Part shown: positions 33,082 through 42,280 of the stretch, in pieces
Numbering within the stretch: the stretch's first letter is position 1
Layout: the number at the start of each line of letters is the position of its first letter
Source of the DNA: Candidatus Gastranaerophilales bacterium
GTDB taxonomy: Bacteria > Cyanobacteriota > Vampirovibrionia > Gastranaerophilales > Gastranaerophilaceae
Direction: 5' to 3'
Length of the DNA stretch: 64,000 nt
NCBI GenBank assembly: GCA_947624325.1
Contig: CANQJT010000001.1
Location: forward strand, 1 to 64,000
The notes under the pieces: generated by a model
What the model was told of the DNA's origin: nothing
What the model saw: only the letters and a program-made list of their open reading frames with translations
Database searches by the model: none
Position numbers and translations under genes: made by a program

Positions 33082-33920
33082 GAAAATATATAGAATCTCT
33101 TGTAAAAAAAATAATAGATCAGGATTTTTTCGGTGTTGCTGCTGAAATGGCTTTTTGGTTTATTTTAGGGTTGTTCCCGTTTCTGTTATTTTTAACCTCT
33201 CTTTTTGCCTGGATGGGAAAGAAAACTTTAATAACTCCTATATTAAACTTTCTAACCAATATTGCACCAAAAGATGTTGCTTCTTTAATTTTAAGTACTT
33301 TAAATGAAGCTATGATATTTAAGCAGGGTAAATTAATTGCTATTTTCGGTCTTATTATTACAATTTGGCTTGCATCTAATGCACTTGCGGTTATTATAAA
33401 AGGGTTGAACAGAGCTTATGCCATAGAAGAAACGAGAAGTTTTATTTATACAAGAACACTTTCTGTAATAATGGTGTTTGTTAATTCGCTTCTTCTTTTT
33501 CTTGCAGTTAATTTGATTGTTCTTGGTAAAGTATTTTTGGATTTTACTTTACAATATACAATATTATCTAAATTATCGATTGATATAATTTCCGTAATAA
33601 GATGGCCGGTATCATATTTAGCGCTGGTATTCTGTGCTTTGGGTAATTATTTTATACTTCCCTGTATAGAGGGAAATGACAAAATTAAATTCAGAAGTGT
33701 ATTACCCGGAACTTTATTTTTCAGCTTTTTCTGGATGCTCGGTTCTTGGTGTTTTTCTTTGTATTTAAGTAATTTAAATGCATATAACAAAGTATACGGA
33801 ACAATTGGGGCATTTGCCATTTTAATGGTATGGCTTTATTATACTTCTTTAATAATGCTCGTTGGCGGAGAAATTAACTCAAGAATGTATTTAAGGCTTA
33901 ATAAAAGGGAAGAAACATAG
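33078..33920 (+). CDS. YihY/BrkB-family membrane protein
   Basis: Integral membrane protein of 280 residues with about six membrane segments (roughly 30-50, 90-112, 130-155, 175-200, 210-232, 240-262). Family features: AAEMAFWFILGLFPFLLF near the N-terminus, GLNRAYAIEETRSF in the middle, and the C-terminal GTIGAFAILMVWLYYTSLIM then GGEIN. Once annotated as ribonuclease BN, which is now considered wrong; true function unknown, perhaps transport. ATGA overlap with nrnA. Confidence 0.9.
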   Translation: MRKYIESLVKKIIDQDFFGVAAEMAFWFILGLFPFLLFLTSLFAWMGKKTLITPILNFLTNIAPKDVASLILSTLNEAMIFKQGKLIAIFGLIITIWLASNALAVIIKGLNRAYAIEETRSFIYTRTLSVIMVFVNSLLLFLAVNLIVLGKVFLDFTLQYTILSKLSIDIISVIRWPVSYLALVFCALGNYFILPCIEGNDKIKFRSVLPGTLFFSFFWMLGSWCFSLYLSNLNAYNKVYGTIGAFAILMVWLYYTSLIMLVGGEINSRMYLRLNKREET

Positions 33921-33977
33921 CTTGATTTTTAGCAAATAAAATAAGATAATTATAATGTAAAATTTGGAGGGTGTATC

Positions 33978-36005
33978 ATTAATACTAAGCAAATAATTTC
34001 AGGATTTTTAACTGTTGGATTACTTTCGTTATCGGCATTTGCGATGACTCCTGAGGCAAATCAATACTATAAAGAAGCTTGTACATATTCAGATAACGGA
34101 AAATATTCTGAGGCTGTTGAAAGTTTAAATAAAGCAATTCAACTTTCAGGGGATGATGCTCTTCTTTATACAAAGCTTGCCGGAATGTACTCGGAATTGG
34201 GTGAGTGGGGTAATGCTGTTGATGCATATAAAAAAGCATTAAAATTAAGACCCGATGATGCTTTTATTTATATCAGCCTTGGTAATATATACGAACAGCT
34301 TCAGGATTATAAAAATGCTGATGATGCATATTCTCAGGCAATGAAAATTTTCCCCGAATATAAATATAATTATTTAAATCTTGCAAGTGTAAAAACTCAT
34401 TTAAAAGAAGATGAAGAAGCCATAAAATATTATCAAATGTTTTTAAACTATTATCCTGATGCTTTGGATGCAAGAGAAAATATGGCATCTATATATTTAA
34501 GAATGAATAAACCGCAGGATGCCGTTAAAATTTATAATGATTTATATTTGAAAAATCCTAACAGTTTTGATGATTATTCAAATTACGGCCTTGCATTATA
34601 TCGTATATCCGATTATAACAATGCCGAACAAATATTAAAAAAAGCAGTTGAAAAAGATTCAAACGACTATGTTGCAAGAGCAAATCTTGCGTATGTTTAT
34701 CTTGCTCAATCTAAAGATAATGAAGCGGAGCAGGAATTTATAAAGGTTTTGGATATTAATCCCGATATGAATTCAATCAGATTTGATTTTGCAAATTTAT
34801 TGGCTGATAAAGAAAAATATGATGAAGCACTTGAACAGTACAATAAATATATAACCGAAGTTAAAGATAATGATGTTGCTTATCTTAATGCAGGAATAAT
34901 ATATTCCAAAAAAGGTGATTATGAAAATGCAATAAAAATGCTTGAAACGGGCAGGGCGGTCTCACCTAAAAATATGGATATTCAAAAAGAGCTTGCGAAA
35001 TCGTATCATCTTGCAAAACGATATGATGAAGCAATAGGAGTATATGACAGTTTAATAGCTTCAGCTCCTGATAATAGTGAGTATGTGTTAAATAAAGCAA
35101 TAGCAATGCATGCACAAAAAAGATATGAAGAATCTATTTCCTTGTATAATAATGTTTTAACAAAAGAACCTGCTAATAAAACAGCAAGAGAATATTTAAT
35201 AAAAGCATACTGTGCACAAGGTGACAGCTATTATCAGACCGGAAATTATAAAAAAGCTGTTTCATCATACGAAAATGCGATTAAATATGACGGTGATAAT
35301 CCTTTATTATATATCGCTATTGCAAATGCTTATGAAAAGATGGGTTCAAAATCTAAAATGACAGAATATTATGAAAGGGCAATGTCTATAGCGCCTGATA
35401 ATCCTGAAGTTCTTTCTGCATACGGAAAAACCCTCAGCAAATATGATAAAACGGATGAAGCAAAGTTAATTTATGAAAAAGCTATTGAGGCAAATGAAAA
35501 AAATAATCCTGAAGAAAACTTTACATATTTTGTAAGCCTGGGAGATAACTATTATAAGGTAAAGGATTATAAATCGGCACTATTGGAGTATCAAAAAGCT
35601 TATGGTGCAAATCCGAAAGATGAATATATAAACATAAAAATAGGAAACACATATAAAGGGTTAAATCAGCTGGATGAAGCTGTAAAATCCTATGATGAAG
35701 CGATAAAGACAACCGCAGATAATCCTGACGCATATTTTAATAAGGGTTTATGTCTGGCTGAACAAAATAAACTCACGGAGGCAAAAGACTGTTTTGAAAA
35801 AGTTATTGAGCTTAAAAATGATTATGCTTATGCTTATTATGCATTAGGGCTTGCTTATGAAAAAGAAAACAATTTAAGTTCTGCCGTTGAAAATTACGAA
35901 AAATTTGTTATTTATACGCAAGATAAAAATCTAAAAACGAATATACAAAATAAAGTTAATAATTTAAAAAAGAGAATAACTCAAGCAGAAAAAACCAGTC
36001 AGTAA
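33978..36005 (+). CDS. large exported TPR protein, apparent AUU start codon
   Basis: About 675 residues, nearly all tetratricopeptide repeats (around 17-19 units, for example AWNxY-type helices DAFIYISLGNIYEQLQDYKN). The first in-frame ATG (34044) would leave the protein without an export signal. Upstream in the same open frame lie 22 codons that read as a perfect signal peptide (NTKQIISGFLTVGLLSLSAFA, Ala-x-Ala cleavage). No ATG, GTG, TTG or CTG is in frame between the upstream stop and there; ATT at 33978 stands six bases after GGAGGG (33966-33971), so AUU initiation is the best reading (ATC at 33975 is the other choice). Followed by two overlapping genes. Confidence 0.75.
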   Translation: MNTKQIISGFLTVGLLSLSAFAMTPEANQYYKEACTYSDNGKYSEAVESLNKAIQLSGDDALLYTKLAGMYSELGEWGNAVDAYKKALKLRPDDAFIYISLGNIYEQLQDYKNADDAYSQAMKIFPEYKYNYLNLASVKTHLKEDEEAIKYYQMFLNYYPDALDARENMASIYLRMNKPQDAVKIYNDLYLKNPNSFDDYSNYGLALYRISDYNNAEQILKKAVEKDSNDYVARANLAYVYLAQSKDNEAEQEFIKVLDINPDMNSIRFDFANLLADKEKYDEALEQYNKYITEVKDNDVAYLNAGIIYSKKGDYENAIKMLETGRAVSPKNMDIQKELAKSYHLAKRYDEAIGVYDSLIASAPDNSEYVLNKAIAMHAQKRYEESISLYNNVLTKEPANKTAREYLIKAYCAQGDSYYQTGNYKKAVSSYENAIKYDGDNPLLYIAIANAYEKMGSKSKMTEYYERAMSIAPDNPEVLSAYGKTLSKYDKTDEAKLIYEKAIEANEKNNPEENFTYFVSLGDNYYKVKDYKSALLEYQKAYGANPKDEYINIKIGNTYKGLNQLDEAVKSYDEAIKTTADNPDAYFNKGLCLAEQNKLTEAKDCFEKVIELKNDYAYAYYALGLAYEKENNLSSAVENYEKFVIYTQDKNLKTNIQNKVNNLKKRITQAEKTSQ

Positions 36006-36406
36006 TGAAAAGAATATTATTAGTATTATTAATATTTCCGTTATTGTTTTGTACAGGGTTTAAAAAACAAAAACCATATTTAATATTATCCCAAGAAGCA
36101 ATAACCAATCAGAGTATAAAAAGAATAGAGAGGAATTTCCCCGTTAAATCAAGAATATATTATGCTCTTATATTGCCTGACGGTTTAAAATATTCCGGAG
36201 TAAGAATGCAGGTTTCAAACCAAAATGAAAAAACATCCAATTGGGGTTATTCCATAAATATGACAAAAGATTTATATATTGATACTTCTTCTGACATATA
36301 CAGGGACTATATATACATACAAAAGCCGGGAAGATATATCCTTCAATTTTTTTATTTAAATAAAAAGACATATCCCTTTGCGCATACAGAATTTATGGTT
36401 TACTGA
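36005..36406 (+). CDS. secreted hypothetical protein (133 aa)
   Basis: Signal peptide 1-18. The mature part is a small beta-rich domain with IYYALILPDGLKYSG and YIYIQKPGRYILQFFYLNKK, a pattern like an immunoglobulin-like or lipocalin-like sandwich. No cysteines in the mature part, no enzymatic motif, family unknown. Its ATG shares one base with the TPR gene stop, so they are co-translated and it may be the TPR protein's partner. Confidence 0.65.
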   Translation: MKRILLVLLIFPLLFCTGFKKQKPYLILSQEAITNQSIKRIERNFPVKSRIYYALILPDGLKYSGVRMQVSNQNEKTSNWGYSINMTKDLYIDTSSDIYRDYIYIQKPGRYILQFFYLNKKTYPFAHTEFMVY

Positions 36407-36807
36407 TGTTAAAATATATAAAATTTATTGTACAAAAAATAACGTCTTCAAAATATGTAAGAAAGGGGCACTGCAAAAAGTGCGGAGCTTGCTGTCGAAA
36501 TATATTGCTTTATATAGAAGATGAGCCGATTAAAACAGAAGACCAGTTTGAAAAGGTAAAAGAGTGGGATAAACATTTCAGAAAATTTTATATTTCGGGT
36601 AAAAGTGAAACAGGAGCTTTATTGTTTACTTGTGCTGCAATAGCAGATGATAACAGATGCAGAGTTTATTTTTTCAGGGGGCTCGGGTGTCGTCAGTATC
36701 CGAAAGTAAATACAAAATTTTTAATAAACGGCGGAAAACCATTAAAGGGCTGCGGTTATTATTTTGAAGCGGATAGGGATTTTAAATCGTATTTAAAAAA
36801 TTCTTAA
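36406..36807 (+). CDS. YkgJ-family CxxCxxxCC protein
   Basis: 133 residues. The cysteine cluster CKKCGACC with later TCAA, NRCRVY, LGCRQYP and GCGYYF defines the YkgJ/UPF0153 family, thought to bind an Fe-S cluster or zinc; biochemical role unknown. RVYFFRGLGCRQYP is the usual RPxxCRxFP signature with changes. The start overlaps the previous stop (TGATG). The last 26 bases overlap the 3' end of trmFO on the opposite strand. Confidence 0.85.
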   Translation: MLKYIKFIVQKITSSKYVRKGHCKKCGACCRNILLYIEDEPIKTEDQFEKVKEWDKHFRKFYISGKSETGALLFTCAAIADDNRCRVYFFRGLGCRQYPKVNTKFLINGGKPLKGCGYYFEADRDFKSYLKNS

Positions 36808-38095
36808 GAGTTTCTTCGGCTCTTTTGGCAAGGAATTCTTTTTTTAATTTTTTATTTTTTCTTATTTCTTTATTTATTGCAACAGGCGGTAAAATGCCCC
36901 AATTTGAATTTATAGGCTGAAAAGAACTATGTCCCTCATAGGATATATAGTTCATTAAAGCTCCCAGCATAGTTTCCGCAGGGAGTTTTAACAGCGGTTC
37001 TTTATTAATGTAATTTGCCATATTCAAACCTGCAAGCAGTCCTGATGCAATAGATTCCGTATATCCTTCAGTTCCTGTAATCTGCCCCGCAAAAAATATA
37101 TTGGGACTTTTTCTTGATTGGAGTGTCGGATTAAGAGTTTTCGGACTGTTAATAAAAGTATTTCTGTGCATTACTCCGTATCTGACAATATTTGCATTTT
37201 CAAGCCCCGGGATTGATTGAATTAATTCTTTTTGACTTCCCCATTTAAGATTAGTTTGAAACCCGACGAGATTATATAAATTTGCCTGTTTATCATCCTG
37301 TCTGAGCTGTACTACGGCATAATTATTTATTCCCGTTCTTTCGTCAACGAGCCCGATAGGTTTTAAAGGTCCAAACCTTAATGTATCAACACCTCTTGAA
37401 GCCAATATTTCAACTGGCAGACATCCTTCAAAAAAATTGGCATCTTTTTCAAATGATTTAAGTTCAATTCCGGGTGCATTAATAAGAATATTATAAAAAT
37501 TTTGATATTCTTCTTTATTCATAGGGCAGTTAATATAGTCTTTATTTCCTTTGTTGTATCGGTTCAGATAAAAAGCCTTATCAAAATTTATGGAATCTTT
37601 TTCAATAACGGGGGCTATTGCATCAAAAAAGTATAAATAATCTTCACCTAAAAAATTTTTAATGCTGATTGATAAAATTTCAGATGTTAAAGGTCCTGAT
37701 GCTATAATAATCGGACTTTCTGTGTTTAAGGATGTTACTTCCCGTCTTATAACATTAATAAACTGATTAGATAATATTTTATCCGTAACTTTTTTAGAAA
37801 ATAGAACTCTGTCAATAGCGAGTGCTCCGCCTGCAGGTACTTGTGAGTCCATAATTAAAGGCATTAATTCGGAGCCTAAAGATTCCATTTCGTGTTTTAA
37901 AAGTCCTGATGCATTTGTAATATCATAAGACCCCAGACTGTTTGAACAAACAAATTCTGCGAAATCACCTGTTTTATGGGCTCCTGTTTGCTTTTCGGGA
38001 CGCATTTCATATAAATCGGTATATATACCTTGTTTTGCAAGCTGTAATGCGGCTTCACTGCCGGCAAGACCTGCACCTATTATACTTACTCTCAT
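36782..38095 (-). CDS. trmFO: methylene-THF-tRNA-(uracil-5)-methyltransferase TrmFO
   Basis: Flavin/folate enzyme making m5U54 in the tRNA T loop. 437 residues: FAD-binding IIGAGLAGSEAALQLA at the N-terminus, YEMRP, FVCSNSLGS, VPAGGALAIDR, RFGPLKPIGL, and the C-terminal FAGQITGTEGYTES then IASGLLAG with methionine-rich helices, all family signatures. TrmFO replaces TrmA in most Gram-positives, cyanobacteria and others, which fits the lineage guess. Overlaps the CxxCxxxCC gene by 26 bases. Confidence 0.96.
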   Translation of the reverse strand: MRVSIIGAGLAGSEAALQLAKQGIYTDLYEMRPEKQTGAHKTGDFAEFVCSNSLGSYDITNASGLLKHEMESLGSELMPLIMDSQVPAGGALAIDRVLFSKKVTDKILSNQFINVIRREVTSLNTESPIIIASGPLTSEILSISIKNFLGEDYLYFFDAIAPVIEKDSINFDKAFYLNRYNKGNKDYINCPMNKEEYQNFYNILINAPGIELKSFEKDANFFEGCLPVEILASRGVDTLRFGPLKPIGLVDERTGINNYAVVQLRQDDKQANLYNLVGFQTNLKWGSQKELIQSIPGLENANIVRYGVMHRNTFINSPKTLNPTLQSRKSPNIFFAGQITGTEGYTESIASGLLAGLNMANYINKEPLLKLPAETMLGALMNYISYEGHSSFQPINSNWGILPPVAINKEIRKNKKLKKEFLAKRAEETLKNFLNTI

Positions 38096-38154
38096 ATTTT
38101 TATTATTACATAAAAATTATTCCATGTGTTATATTTTATTGTAAAATGGGTAAT

Positions 38155-39279
38155 ATGGATAAAAGAATATCAATAATTTTATTTGATGATGAAGAAGTAA
38201 CTAAAACACTCGTTGAAAGCTACTTAAGTGAAATTACATTTTCATATGACTTTGTTAATTTTACTGATTTTGATGAGGCTTTAATCCCTTCTGACGATAA
38301 CAAAAAAATAATAATTGTTAACATTAATAAAACAATTTTAAAAAATATTGAAATTTTGTATAAAATTGCACATAATAAAAATAATAAATTAATAATAATC
38401 TCATACGATAAATCAACGGATATTCAAGTAAAGGCACTAAGATGCGGGGCAAAAGATTTTCTTTTTAAACCTCTTATTAAATCTGAATTTTTAAATTCTC
38501 TTCAAAAAATCTATTACGATGAAATTAATGTAAAGGATAAAATCATGGGTTCAAAAATATATTCGGTAATCTCTGTCACAAAAGGGGTTGGCAAAACATT
38601 TTTTGTATTGAATTTGGCAAAGCAGCTTGCTAAACAATCGGGTGAAAAAGTATTAATAGTTGATTTTAATAATAACCTTACGGATATATTCCAAATATTA
38701 AATATGGAAGTTCATTATACTACAATTCGATATGTTAATGAAATGACAAATGAAAATGCGGCGCAAATGCTTTCTAAACTCGTTAATTACGGTGATGTTC
38801 CTTTATATATTTTAGGAACCGGAATGTGTTCAAATATAAATCAATCACTTAACGATAACCATTTAAGTAATTTCTTTTCTATTTTAAAGAATTATTATAA
38901 ATACATAATTATTGATAATGACAGTTCTTTAGGCAAGTCTGATGAAATTATTATTAATAATGCGGATTTTGTTTATTTGATAATAGAACCGAGTCTGCTT
39001 ATGGCAGAAGATGCAGACAGCAGTATAATGAAATACAAATTAAAAAATAAGGCAGTAAGAGTTATATTAAATAAATATAAAGAACAAAAAGATGAATCTA
39101 TGTTGGATAAAATTGAAGGTTTAGTCGGCAGACCCATATTTACCAAAATCCCTAAAAATTACATAGCTGCAAATTCATCTTTTGATAAAGGTGTAACTAT
39201 CGATGAGGTTAATCCTGATGTTGATATTACAAGAACCTATGAACAATTGGCAAAATATATGATAGATAGTGATAAATAA
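38155..39279 (+). CDS. pseudo-receiver domain fused to MinD/CpaE-like ATPase
   Basis: Residues 1-122 form a response-regulator receiver fold (ILFDDEE with D11/D12; K105 in FKPL), but the phospho-acceptor position is asparagine (IIIVNINKT, N56), so it is probably not phosphorylated in the usual way. Residues 135-375 are a ParA/MinD-type ATPase: Walker A VTKGVGKTFF (K147) lacks the usual KGG spacing, and LIVDFN follows. This order is that of CpaE/TadZ, which places Tad pilus or secretion machines. The ATG at 38155 is chosen because TAAAAT lies seven bases before it; ATG at 38146 is possible. Followed directly by its likely partner. Confidence 0.75.
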   Translation: MDKRISIILFDDEEVTKTLVESYLSEITFSYDFVNFTDFDEALIPSDDNKKIIIVNINKTILKNIEILYKIAHNKNNKLIIISYDKSTDIQVKALRCGAKDFLFKPLIKSEFLNSLQKIYYDEINVKDKIMGSKIYSVISVTKGVGKTFFVLNLAKQLAKQSGEKVLIVDFNNNLTDIFQILNMEVHYTTIRYVNEMTNENAAQMLSKLVNYGDVPLYILGTGMCSNINQSLNDNHLSNFFSILKNYYKYIIIDNDSSLGKSDEIIINNADFVYLIIEPSLLMAEDADSSIMKYKLKNKAVRVILNKYKEQKDESMLDKIEGLVGRPIFTKIPKNYIAANSSFDKGVTIDEVNPDVDITRTYEQLAKYMIDSDK

Positions 39280-40095
39280 ATGAATTTAAGAGATAGAATA
39301 GTTAAATCAGGGAAAAAGAGACACAAAACAAATATTATCGAATTAAAAAAAGAATCGGATATATTTGTAAAAAATATAAAAGTTGAAAAAATTATAAAAG
39401 ATGCGGTTTTAAATAATGATAATATAATTTTAATCTGCTCTAAAGATGTTGATAAATATATTGCCTGTAACTACATCAAGGAATTTTCTTATAAACAATC
39501 GGTGGAAATAATAAATGATACGGGTGATGATTTAAAATATTCATCAGCTGAAAGAGTAATCATTCCCGAACCTTCAATAAGTGATGTTATAAATATATTT
39601 AAGTCTGTAATTGAAGGATTTAAGACATTTGTTTTTGCAATTAATGTAAAATATTTTAAAAATATATTAGAAACAATTAAATTGTTGATATTACTTGAAC
39701 ATCCCAATTTAACGGAAAAAAATGTTGAACATATGCTTGGTTTATCATCAAGTGTTATATTAAATGTTATAAGAAATGAAGATGGTCTGTTTGAAATAAC
39801 GGATGCCGATAAAATTTATTATGATTGTGAAAATTTAATATTTGAAAACTTGCTTAGCGGAGCGGATATGGTAATGCCTGATGTTTCAATAAAAGAAATA
39901 ACAGTTGAAGACGATAATACAGAACTTGATGATATGGAAATTTCGGGAGCAGAGGAAGTTTATAATATACGGGATGAAGAAAAGCAGGCTCCGGAACATA
40001 ATGAAAATATTGAAAATTCAAAAGAGGATACTAAGCCTGTAAATAAATATAAACTTTTAAAAGAAAAGGTTAGAAAAAAACGGGCATTAAAGTAA
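39280..40095 (+). CDS. hypothetical protein, possibly degenerate CpaF/TadA-like ATPase
   Basis: 271 residues, starting immediately at the end of the MinD-like gene. The middle (60-190) has the strand order of a secretion ATPase: NIILICSKDVDKYI where Walker A should be (no GxxxxGKT), ERVIIPEPSISDVINI, TFVFAINVKYFKNILETIKL, and SSVILNVIRNEDGLFEITD like the family's late strands. If related, it has lost nucleotide binding. The C-terminus (205-271) is acidic, then basic and disordered. The partner gene's CpaE-like build supports the link. Low certainty of function. Confidence 0.5.
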   Translation: MNLRDRIVKSGKKRHKTNIIELKKESDIFVKNIKVEKIIKDAVLNNDNIILICSKDVDKYIACNYIKEFSYKQSVEIINDTGDDLKYSSAERVIIPEPSISDVINIFKSVIEGFKTFVFAINVKYFKNILETIKLLILLEHPNLTEKNVEHMLGLSSSVILNVIRNEDGLFEITDADKIYYDCENLIFENLLSGADMVMPDVSIKEITVEDDNTELDDMEISGAEEVYNIRDEEKQAPEHNENIENSKEDTKPVNKYKLLKEKVRKKRALK

Positions 40096-40120
40096 AAATA
40101 CACTGATTGCACTAAAATTT

Positions 40121-40157
40121 ACAAAAAGAGGGTTGATATTTCAAACCCTCTTTTTGT
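40121..40157 (+). terminator. intrinsic terminator after the CpaE-like pair
   Basis: ACAAAAAGAGGGTT (40121-40134) pairs with AACCCTCTTTTTGT (40144-40157) over 14 bases around a nine-base loop. It separates this pair from the NarL-type regulator. Confidence 0.88.
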
Positions 40158-40301
40158 AATAATTTTGAAGATTTTATACACCTAAAGATTAATAAAAAAA
40201 TAAACCTTTTTAACGGGATTAATAAATCTCTGTATGGATGAGATGAGCATGCCGGACATGTAATATGAAAATGTAGGGCATGGAATACAGGGAGCTTGAG
40301 T

Positions 40302-41015
40302 GTGTATATGAGAAGTGTAGATTTTACAAAAAAAGTTAAAGTGATTCTTGTTGATGATAACTATGAACACTTAATGGGAATCAGAGAATTAATTAATTTG
40401 GAAAGCAATTTTGACGTAATTGCAACTGCGACAAATGCAAATATTGCAATTAATCTGGTAAAAAAATATCAGCCTGATATAGTTTTAATGGACATAAGTA
40501 TGCCGGATAAAGACGGCTTAACCGCAATAAGCGAAATAGAAAGGCTTGAGCTAAATACAAGAATAATTGCATTAACAGGATATGACGACCCTGACTTAAT
40601 ATTCAGAGCAATGAAAATAGGGGCAAAAGGTTATATTTTAAAGACAATGGCATCAGCACAATTAATGTATGCAATTGAAGAAGTTATGCAAGGGAAAGTG
40701 TATCTGCCGTCAGGGTTGTCATCAAGATTTTTTGAATATTTCCAAAAGACATTTAAAGAAGAATCAAAGACTGCACCTGCATCAGAAACTTTACTTCAGT
40801 ATTTAACTCAAAGAGAAGAAGAAGTATTAGGTCTGTTAACTCAAGGTTATACATATAAAGATGTTGCAAAAGAATTATTTATAAGTGATACAACTGTTAA
40901 AACTCACGTTAATAATATATTTCAAAAACTTCAAGTTTCAGACAGAACACAAGCTGTTTTATATGCAATAAATAACGGATTTAATAATAGAAAAAAATTA
41001 AAAATTGCTATATAA
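40302..41015 (+). CDS. NarL/FixJ-family response regulator (GTG start likely)
   Basis: Two-component transcription factor, 237 residues. Receiver 11-130 with D18/D19, phospho-acceptor D64 (LMDISMPDKDG), T92 and K114. LuxR-type HTH at 168-228 (LTQREEEVLGLLTQGYTYKD then VAKELFISDTTVKTHVNNIF). The GTG at 40302 is chosen since AGGGAG ends seven bases before it; ATG at 40308 is the alternative. Co-transcribed with the histidine kinase that starts seven bases after its stop. Targets unknown. Confidence 0.92.
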   Translation: MYMRSVDFTKKVKVILVDDNYEHLMGIRELINLESNFDVIATATNANIAINLVKKYQPDIVLMDISMPDKDGLTAISEIERLELNTRIIALTGYDDPDLIFRAMKIGAKGYILKTMASAQLMYAIEEVMQGKVYLPSGLSSRFFEYFQKTFKEESKTAPASETLLQYLTQREEEVLGLLTQGYTYKDVAKELFISDTTVKTHVNNIFQKLQVSDRTQAVLYAINNGFNNRKKLKIAI

Positions 41016-41022
41016 TCGGTTT

Positions 41023-42273
41023 ATGAAAAATAAATATAACACACTTAAGAAATACCTATATGACAACTCCGAAAAGGAATATAACGAAAAGACCGTAAAT
41101 GGTCTTTTTCGTGCGATATTAGAACCTGTTATATCAAATCAAAAGTTTGAAGCTTGTGTATTGTTAAGACTGTTGAAAACGGAAGGCAGAGAGTCTTTAT
41201 TAAAAAGATTAATGTTTTCAGGTGCGCAGGTAGTCAGTTTTTCAGATAATATAAAGGAAATTGAAAATTCAGAACTTGAAAATATATGGGATACAACGGA
41301 GTTTATGGTTGTATTGGGGCAGAGGTACACATCTGTTCTAATTTGGGATTATTCTACCTGTAAAAATAAAGATTATACCGAACTTTGTTTATTATATAAC
41401 TCAAAAAAGATTGCGGAAATTGTAAAAGTAATACAAGATAACTCTAAAAAAGATTTGAAGGAAATACTTTTAAAATACAGTCCCGACCGCCGTGAAAATT
41501 CAATTTTTAATCAATCAATAAGAGCTTTGGCTGATATTTTAAACGACAGGAATAATGAATTATTATTTTCCAAAGCAGAGAAAGAAAATTTGACCGGAAT
41601 AGAGAATGAAATATATAAAACAGCTCAAGCGGTTAGTGAAAATGCAAAGTTTACCGCACACGAAATAAAAAATAATTTATCGGTAATAAATTTGTATTCA
41701 AGAATAATAGAAAAACGACTGGAAAATACTTCTTTAAATGATGAAACGACAGAATCCGTTACAAATGCAATTAAAAATATAAATAAAGCATCCCAAACAA
41801 TGTCTGATTTAATAAATAATTTAAGATGTCTATCTGCTCCGAATGTAACGGAATTAAATATTAAGAAGACAATTCTTTCTTCAATTTTGTTATGTTCAGA
41901 ACGGGCAAAAAATAAAGGGGTTGAAATTATAGCAGATAATCTTGATGATAAGGTAATAAGTGCCGATAAAACTCATATAGAATGTGCTCTGACAAATGTT
42001 ATATTTAATGCAACAGATGCTTGCTCAAAGGGTTGTAAAATAGTAATAACTTCGCAGATAAAAGAGGATAAAGTTAATATAAGAATTTCAAATAACGGTG
42101 AAAAAATCCCCGACGATATACAGGATAAAATATTTAATCTTGATTTTACAACAAAGGAAAACGGTTCCGGTGCAGGACTTTATATATGTAAAAAACAGCT
42201 CGAAGCAACGGGCGGAGATATAAGGCTTGTATCTTCAGACGAAAATGAAACTGTTTTTGAAATCACGGTATAA
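41023..42273 (+). CDS. soluble sensor histidine kinase, possibly with DICT-like sensor
   Basis: 416 residues without membrane segments. The N-terminal region (20-140), with TTEFMVVLGQRYTSVLIWDY, may be a DICT-type sensor domain as found in cyanobacterial signalling proteins (weak). The kinase core has H213 in TAHEIKNNLSVI, N-box with N325/N329 (NVIFNATDA), and G-box GSGAGLYICK; FTTK is the F-box. It pairs with the upstream regulator. TATAAT overlaps the regulator's stop and ends six bases before this ATG, so the gene may also be read from its own leaderless start. Confidence 0.9.
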   Translation: MKNKYNTLKKYLYDNSEKEYNEKTVNGLFRAILEPVISNQKFEACVLLRLLKTEGRESLLKRLMFSGAQVVSFSDNIKEIENSELENIWDTTEFMVVLGQRYTSVLIWDYSTCKNKDYTELCLLYNSKKIAEIVKVIQDNSKKDLKEILLKYSPDRRENSIFNQSIRALADILNDRNNELLFSKAEKENLTGIENEIYKTAQAVSENAKFTAHEIKNNLSVINLYSRIIEKRLENTSLNDETTESVTNAIKNINKASQTMSDLINNLRCLSAPNVTELNIKKTILSSILLCSERAKNKGVEIIADNLDDKVISADKTHIECALTNVIFNATDACSKGCKIVITSQIKEDKVNIRISNNGEKIPDDIQDKIFNLDFTTKENGSGAGLYICKKQLEATGGDIRLVSSDENETVFEITV

Positions 42274-42280
42274 TAATTAT

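Noticed and set aside
34044-36005. TPR gene starting at the first in-frame ATG (34044)
   Set aside because: This start has no ribosome site and drops a full signal peptide encoded just upstream in the same frame after GGAGGG.
37942-38154. Longer start for the pseudo-receiver/MinD-like gene
   Set aside because: The extension lies on the opposite strand of trmFO and has no receiver-domain likeness; the ATG at 38155 begins the receiver fold.
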